From Thysanoteuthis rhombus (taxonomy: Eukaryota > Mollusca > Cephalopoda > Oegopsida > Thysanoteuthidae): a DNA stretch of 64,000 nucleotides. Numbering within the stretch: position 1 is the stretch's first letter; every line of letters starts with the position of its first letter. The notes below the pieces were generated by a model. It was not told the DNA's origin. It worked only from the letters and a program-made list of their open reading frames with translations, and searched no databases. Below, piece by piece: positions 58,449 to 64,000 of this stretch. The position numbers were made by a program, and so were the translations under genes. Location: assembly GCA_963457665.1 (NCBI GenBank), contig OY735209.1, positions 57,479,019 through 57,543,018 of the forward strand, read 5' to 3'.

Positions 58449-59260
58449 AGAATTGAATTCAAATTTTTAAAGCATGTTCGTTTTTAGATTCACCTTTAAA
58501 TTTTTTTCGAAGGGTTTTATTAATTCGATTCACGTAGAAAGGTCGCAAGTCATAGGAAATATTCAGGTTGGAAAGTGAACTGTTAGGGGAGATTAGGATC
58601 TGGATAGTTTGGGTTGAAGATGTACGTCTGCTGGAATTGGTGGGCCCCCTTGGGCATCAGTGGTAAAGTTGATGAAGGAAGGGAGATGTATAGAGGACAT
58701 GCACACCAAGTACAAATGTAGACACAAGTATTAGATGGAGCAAAAAGGCACATACAAATATATAGATGTGAAAAATGAGAGATACTTTTAATGCACAAAT
58801 GAAGAATGAAATACGTGGAATGGAAATGTTAATACATTCGATTGTGTTAAGAAGAGTAGAGAAGAGAAGAGGCCTATTAGGATTAAGTTATTTCTATGCA
58901 TAAAAACAAAAGATGGCAAAGATAAAGAATTTAAGGGACAGGCGGCATAAAGTATCTAATGTCATTTTGTCCCTCTATCGAATAGAGCCTTATAAGTCGT
59001 ACCTGTTATAATGAGTGGCATAGTTGACCAAGATAGAATATAAGAAGACGGTTAGTCAGGAGGAGTGCAAGAAGGAGCTAAAGAAGCAAAATAATGAACG
59101 CAGCGTTTGTGTGGTTGCCAAAATAAACAAACTGTGCCAGCCGTGAGCTTAGAGAGGGGTAAAGGAAGATAACCGGCACGAAATGCTGGGGCCAAAAAGA
59201 TAGATGTTAACCATCTCAAAGACCAGAACAAAGAAGTATTCAATCATGTGCGTTCAGGAC
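58449..59260 (-). repeat. Foldback right arm
   Basis: The reverse complement of the left arm. Its inner end is CAGAATTGAATTCAAATTT and its outer end CATGTGCGTTCAGGA. The 71-codon and 63-codon minus-strand frames at 58583 and 59052 are chance frames in the repeat. Confidence 0.85.
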
Positions 59261-59446
59261 TTGTATGTGTATTTTTACTCCATTTGATATCTGTGTCCAC
59301 ATTTGTATTTGGTGCGTATGTTTTCTATATATCTCCCTTCCTTCATCAATTTTTCCACTGATGTCCATGCGGACCGACCAATTCCAGCAGGTGCCCATCT
59401 TCAACCCAAACAATCCAGATCCCAATCTCTAATCTAAACATGTCCC
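59261..59446 (+). repeat. Third, partial copy of the foldback arm
   Basis: Directly after the right arm, the sequence TTTTTACTCCATTTGATATC, TGTCCACATTTGTATTTGGT, CCAATTCCAGCAGGTGCCC and CATCTTCAACCCAAACAATC repeats the middle of the left arm in the left arm's orientation. It ends near CTAAACATGTCCC. Confidence 0.8.
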
Positions 59447-61452
59447 ACAGAACTATGGAGAAGATAGAGAAAAAAGAAGTTAATACTGAAGTTAAAGTGG
59501 GATATAGTTATTTTGTGGGTATGCAGAAGGCACAGAATTTTTCTAAAAAATTCATCTTATCAAAAGTTTTTCAATTTACAATTAAAGAAAAATTTGGAAA
59601 AGAAAATTTTTTCTTGCAGCTTGGCAGGCTACTGTGGATTATAATATTACATGTTATCATCAATGGTTAGTGATCTTCTGCCCAGTAGTTAGGAATAAAA
59701 AATACAACACAATTCAATGTTCAGTCGTTTAAAGCACTTACCTGATTCGAATGAAAAGAGAAAGAGAGGTCAAGCAAGGGACAAAGTTTCTTTATTCTAA
59801 ATCATCTGGCTCAAACATGAGAAAAAGTTTTCCTCATGTCAAATTGTCTGACTGCACCAAAAAGCAGGAAAGAAGGACCGGAGCGTGAATGCTTTAGAAA
59901 ATTGGTGACTTTAAACATACATTCTTTAAGCAGATCCACATCAACTCATGTTGTGTGTATGATTGACCACGATTCACATTGATTTGGTCATACTTCTCCC
60001 TATAATCCCATTATGTTACCAAATATGAGAAATATATCCTTTGATCATGCTAATTATGACTCTTCGATCAAGCTACGTAGCTAAATATATTACAAGGTTC
60101 AGTCAAATTTTTGCTGATATGAGCCAAATTTGGCAAATTTTCCCACAAATCAATTTTTTTATTAAAACATTTTGAAATTTGAAAAAAATGTAGAAAAATG
60201 ATTGTTGGCATTTCGTCAAGATTTCAGCTATTCAGACTAAACTCAATGAATTTTTCATAGATTTATTGAATTGTTAGATGAATAGTTATTTTTATGAATT
60301 AGTTCAGGACCAGCTATATCAGTAATGTCCTGATGTCTGGGGGATAATTTTAATCCTGTTAACAATGATGTGTACATTCTGGAAATGGTAGATAATTAGT
60401 CATGATATATATTTACTCTTGGACTGTTGTATATATGTATGAAAATTTAGAGACATTCTTACATGCAAGTATGTGTAAACTATACCATATATGCCGGTAT
60501 ATAAGATGGGAATATAACCATTTTTCTTTTGATTATGCAAATATTACACTGTTTTCAATGCACTGATATTATGATGTAGAAGTCATATACCATAACTCAA
60601 TATGAATAGTTGCAAGGCTTGGATGAGTTACTATGAGCATTAGTCTCTCAAATACCCTTGTAAAACATTTACCTTTTCTTAATTGATTGGAATATATTGG
60701 GAAAAATCAAATATTCTTCCCATAAACCAACACTGAAAACAGTATAATTATTTTTATACAGCTTAACCAAAAAGAGAATCAACTTAAAAAATTTGGTTTA
60801 TTTTTTGTTGGTCAAATTCAATCCTATTAGATCAGAAAAAAATGGAAGAATTATATGATTCTTAGTATTTTCAATAGGTAGTATGAACAGAATTGTTGCA
60901 AATATATGAGTAGATGACGACAACCAAACTTAAAACTAAAGCCATATAACATGGTCTTTTAGATAAAACAAGAAAAGGTACCCTGAAAGAAATAATTTAT
61001 TCAAATCAGATTGTATGGGTGAGTCCGTGGGAAGCTACAGGATTTTTAAATATACAAACAGATGGGAATTCTATTTTCTTCCTTGAACCAACTACACCTT
61101 TATCTTCATAGAGTCAGTGAACGTATATAATTATAGATGTGTTTCTCATTTCAGTCTCCATTTAGAATGAATTAAGTATTCCTGATTGTATGTGTACTGA
61201 CTGAAACTGTAACATCTTCTGCTTAACTATTTGTGTACTTCTATAAATGTTTGGTATGCATTCTTCAACTATGTTTCTATATGCAGTACGTGTTTGTAAG
61301 TGTGTAAATAACAAAGGTGTGCATACTTCAATCATTATTCTTAATTTCATCACTACTTTTTACTTCCATCTTAATTTATTAGTTCCCTTTTTTTTTGCAC
61401 CTTTTGCTCAGACAGATTACCCTTCTCAGGGAGCAAACTGCATTGATCAGAA
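59447..61452. other. No gene seen
   Basis: AT-rich. The short frames at 59440-59670 and 61247-61471 have no recognisable family. Confidence 0.4.
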
Positions 61453-61560
61453 AATAAAAAATAAGCCTTAGCTAAGATTAAGATAAAAAAGTAGTCATAA
61501 AATTCAAAATAACGATTTATAATGCTTTATCTAATGAAAATAGGATAGAGATATGCATCA
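61453..61560 (+). repeat. S1 SINE tail-only fragment, weak
   Basis: AAGATTAAGATAAAAAAGTAG, AAATAACGATTTATAATGCT, and TTATCTAATGAAAATAGGAT follow the order of the S1 tail, with strong divergence. Confidence 0.4.
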
Positions 61561-62087
61561 ATAATGTTGTAATATGCTGACATTTGGATTACGGCCCAAA
61601 AAACCTAGATTTTAACAATAAATGTACTACCTTGAGAAGGCAGATAAATGTATATCTTCTATCTATGTTTATCAGTCTGTCTGTTTGTCTCTCTGAGGCA
61701 GATACTTTCACAACAGAGGTCACTTTGACCAAAAGACACCATTCTAGATTTTCAACCTGTTCATAGATCAAAATCTGAGCCAAGCACATTTTCAATAGGA
61801 ATGACCATTCGAAGAAATGAGGGGAAACCTTATATGTCTTTTACTGTTATGTCAGCACTGGAAAATGATTGGTTTGAACAATAGAGAAGAATTCAGTATA
61901 ACATATTTGTCCATTCCTCAAAAATTTTCTTATTGGGTGAACATAGACTGAGTTGTCATATTTGATCTTTCACATGAATGACTGAAATGAGTGAACAATG
62001 GTGCTGTCAGATGTTATAGTGTTGCCAGAGGATTTCAACGATAGTGAATGCAAAATCATAATAGTTATAGAGTCTTTGTATGATTAA

Positions 62088-62225
62088 TACTGGTGATAAC
62101 TGAACATGAAACTGAAGGAAAATTAAGTTGAGAGAAAAATACCAGTCAAAAATTATTAAAAATAATGATAAAAAATGCTTCAACTAACAGAAATAGAATT
62201 AATTTTGCAGCTACTAATACTGTTA
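62088..62225 (+). repeat. S1 SINE tail-only fragment
   Basis: GAAACTGAAGGAAAATTAAG, a diverged middle, and AAAAATGCTTCAACTAACAG match the S1 tail order. It lies just before the full S1 copy. Confidence 0.45.
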
Positions 62226-62279
62226 GTATAAAAACAGTATCAATATGATATCAAGAGAAATCAGGAAGCATGGAGGGTG

Positions 62280-62571
62280 GTTCTAAAGATTGAATTCGAT
62301 CTTCTGCCAACCATAAGGTTCTTGTTGCTCAATTGGTCAAAGCAGCTGATACATTTAACTAGGCTTCCCTGAGACAAAAGAAACATTGAGTTTGAGTCTC
62401 ACTGAGATCTTATCCTGTATTTCTGATCAGTGCTGTTCACTCACAGCCATAGACTGACCGCCTGAGTAAGTTACCGTAACAAGCAACTGAAAATTAAGAT
62501 GAAAGAGATACTTGTAAAAAATTAATCATGATAATAATTGACAATGATTCATCCCATAAAAGTGAAATGAA
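62280..62571 (+). repeat. S1 tRNA-derived SINE, copy 2 (uninterrupted)
   Basis: Head: GATCTTCTGCCAACCATAAG, GTTGCTCAATTGGTCAAAGC (A-box type) and TTGAGTTTGAGTCTCACTG (B-box type). Body: TTTCTGATCAGTGCTGTTCA and ACCGCCTGAGTAAGTTACC. Tail: CAACTGAAAATTAAGATGAA and GACAATGATTCATCCCATAA. It shows the empty site for the LINE insertion in copy 1. Its tail end touches R1 copy 15. Confidence 0.8.
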
Positions 62572-62900
62572 GATCTGGTTAGTCATTCAATAGAAACTGT
62601 CATGTGACCAATGTCTTTGGGTAGCGTACCATGTTGAGGGTGATCAATGAAAAAATTAGAAAAAGGGGTGATCGATGGATAAGTTACATCTCTCACTTTT
62701 TGTTGGGCAGTGATTGCTGGATTTAAAGAAAATGAGTGTGAATGCTGCTGGACACAAACTGAAAGACCAATTTTGCATGACATAATAAGGAGTAAATGTT
62801 TAAATTTTCAGCCCTCTAATTCCATTAGTGCAGCCTGAACACATGATACATACATAGCCAGCCAGCCAACTTGAAGGCTAAAGAAACCTATGTCAAAGTA
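62572..62900 (+). repeat. R1 interspersed repeat, copy 15 (internal deletion)
   Basis: Opens GATCTGGTTAGTCATTCAAT, GAAACTGTCATGTGACCAAT, TACCATGTTGAGGGTGATCA and GTGTGAATGCTGCTGGACAC. It then skips the ACTTACATTG and C-rich middle to GGAGTAAATGTTTAAATTTT, CAGCCCTCTAATTCCATTAG and CATAGCCAGCCAGCC. Confidence 0.88.
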
Positions 62901-63404
62901 AAAGGTTTCTAATGTTGATGAAACGGATAGTTCTGAAAGATACAGGGTAAATGTCTCCCCAAATTCCTTGACTGCACAAAGGTCAAACTCCCTCGCTTCA
63001 TTAAAATCTAAAAAGTTTACAAAACAGAATTCATCTCTCCATACAATATTATTCCAAAACTAAATGTCTCATTTCAACTCCTTGATTAGTAGTTCTTGTA
63101 ACTGGGATTTGCAAAAGAACTGAATTTGTCATCAGTTTTTGCATTCGTCACCGTTATTCATGCATGACATCACTGGTTTTTGGTCTGGTCATTGTCATCT
63201 GTGTTTCATAGTAGAATAAAGTCAAAATTCAAGAGTTAGACGATGAAATTACTGGAGACTTATTTTAGGGTGAGTTTAGTTACGATAAAAAGTAGCAATT
63301 AAAATGAAGGTAAATAGTAGAAAAATAATACTGATAACAATATAATTTGAATTGATGTATTTAATTCAATCTTTTTTTGTATGACAGTTGTAGAAATGTT
63401 CGAA
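62901..63404. other. No gene seen
   Basis: AT-rich spacer; nothing supported. Confidence 0.4.
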
Positions 63405-63648
63405 AGAAAGGTTTAATATACAATGTAGATTTATGAGAAATAGGACCCTAAATTGTGTCCTGCATTTATTTTCGCTTTTTGAAAATTAGGACTTTTTTTA
63501 AGTGATCATTGCTCAACAAAAGTCAAGAGAAGTGACTTATTGATTGATCACCCCTTTCTCATATTTTTTAATTGCTCACTCCCACATGGGATGCTGCGAT
63601 AAGATATTGGTCATGAGACGTTTTTTTTTTAGTAACTAACTAGACTTG
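63405..63648 (-). repeat. R1 interspersed repeat, copy 16 (half)
   Basis: The plus strand reads TACAATGTAGATTTATGAGA, TTGTGTCCTGCATTTATT, AGTGATCATTGCTCAACAAA, TTGATTGATCACCCCTTTCT, ACATGGGATGCTGCGATAAG and AGTAACTAACTAGACTT. Confidence 0.8.
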
Positions 63649-64000
63649 TTTCTTTTGATTTTTTGTAAATATATATCTTGGCTATTATAGTAGCTCCTAG
63701 GAGAAGCAAGTCATGATTATTGTCTAAATAAATCTTTCCCATTCCTGATGGATGGTCTTATCAGTCTTTTTATTGATTCTGCTGAATGAAAGTCTTCAAA
63801 AATAAATGTTGGAACAAGATTAAACAACTTTTAAAAAAGTGTGATCAGAATATGAGGTAAGATAAAAAAACAAACTAAAAGCATGTGATTAGAATAAATG
63901 TTCTGTGAAGTCTATTTCAACATAATACCCATTTAACAGAAGATAAGCGTCTAATTCAACATAATTGCTATATCATAAATTTAACTCCCTTCCGTAAAAC
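63649..64000. other. No gene seen
   Basis: AT-rich sequence to the window end; nothing supported. Confidence 0.4.

Larger units (their letters stand above)
57163..59260. mobile_element. Foldback element: two ~0.8 kb inverted arms around a 0.47 kb centre
   Basis: The left arm (57163-57979) and the right arm (58449-59260) are reverse complements over about 815 bp with visible divergence, perhaps 15-25% by eye. Shared blocks, left as read and right in complement, are TTATCTTCCTTTACGCCTCT, TTAGCTCCTTCTTGCACT, TTTGTGCATTAAAAGTATCT, CCACCAATTCCAGCAGAC, CATCTTCAACCCAAACTA and AAATTTAAAGGTGAATCTAA. The centre (57980-58448) has no long frame. The short frames in the arms are not protein-like. No named family was recognised. 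Confidence 0.85.

Noticed and set aside
1..64000. CRISPR array, operon, phage or bacterial mobile element
   Set aside because: No regularly spaced identical repeats with unique spacers and no dense coding. The sequence is clearly eukaryotic repeat-rich DNA.

Overview
This window looks like gene-free, repeat-dense DNA from an invertebrate animal genome. It is AT-rich, appears poor in CpG (an impression, not a count), and is full of long (TA)n tracts and old, decayed transposable-element copies. I found no intact protein gene, no functional RNA gene, no CRISPR array and no prokaryotic-style operon. The longest open frames, about 100 codons, are low-complexity artefacts or pieces of repeats. The mix of TA/TATC/GT microsatellites, non-LTR retrotransposon tails and tRNA-derived SINEs suits a marine invertebrate, perhaps a mollusc such as a cephalopod. 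That placement is a guess.

The only recognisable protein-coding material comes from non-LTR retrotransposons (LINEs). At least eleven fragments of one family (called L here) lie at 4.5, 13.4-14.2, 14.6-15.1, 19.3, 26.8, 28.3, 33.4, 40.3, 44.1, 52.7 and 55.2 kb, on both strands. Most are 5'-truncated pieces of the reverse-transcriptase C-terminus, and three end in a (GAT)n-type 3' tail. A second, different LINE-like tail may lie at 26.1-26.6 kb.

The largest share of identifiable repeat DNA is a non-coding interspersed family of about 350-400 bp (called R1), with about sixteen copies in both orientations. Smaller families are a tRNA-headed SINE with a shared tail (S1), several other tRNA-like SINE heads (S2 and relatives), a roughly 280 bp family (R2), and a microsatellite-flanked family (H) at 24.0 and 34.1 kb. 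Single structures are a 219 bp element with 47 bp inverted termini and a hammerhead-like core (18.2 kb), a foldback element with two arms of about 0.8 kb (57.2-59.3 kb), a ten-unit hairpin minisatellite (52.2 kb), a 540 bp polypurine tract (31.4 kb), and tandem repeats at 4.25-5.25, 10.65-11.09 and 38.65 kb.

Nested insertions give a relative chronology. An L copy sits inside an S1 copy with an 8 bp target-site duplication, and an R1 copy splits an R2 copy. The remaining stretches, listed as 'other', contain nothing I can support beyond AT-rich sequence and short simple repeats. The window could be intergenic or intronic; without exons I cannot tell which.
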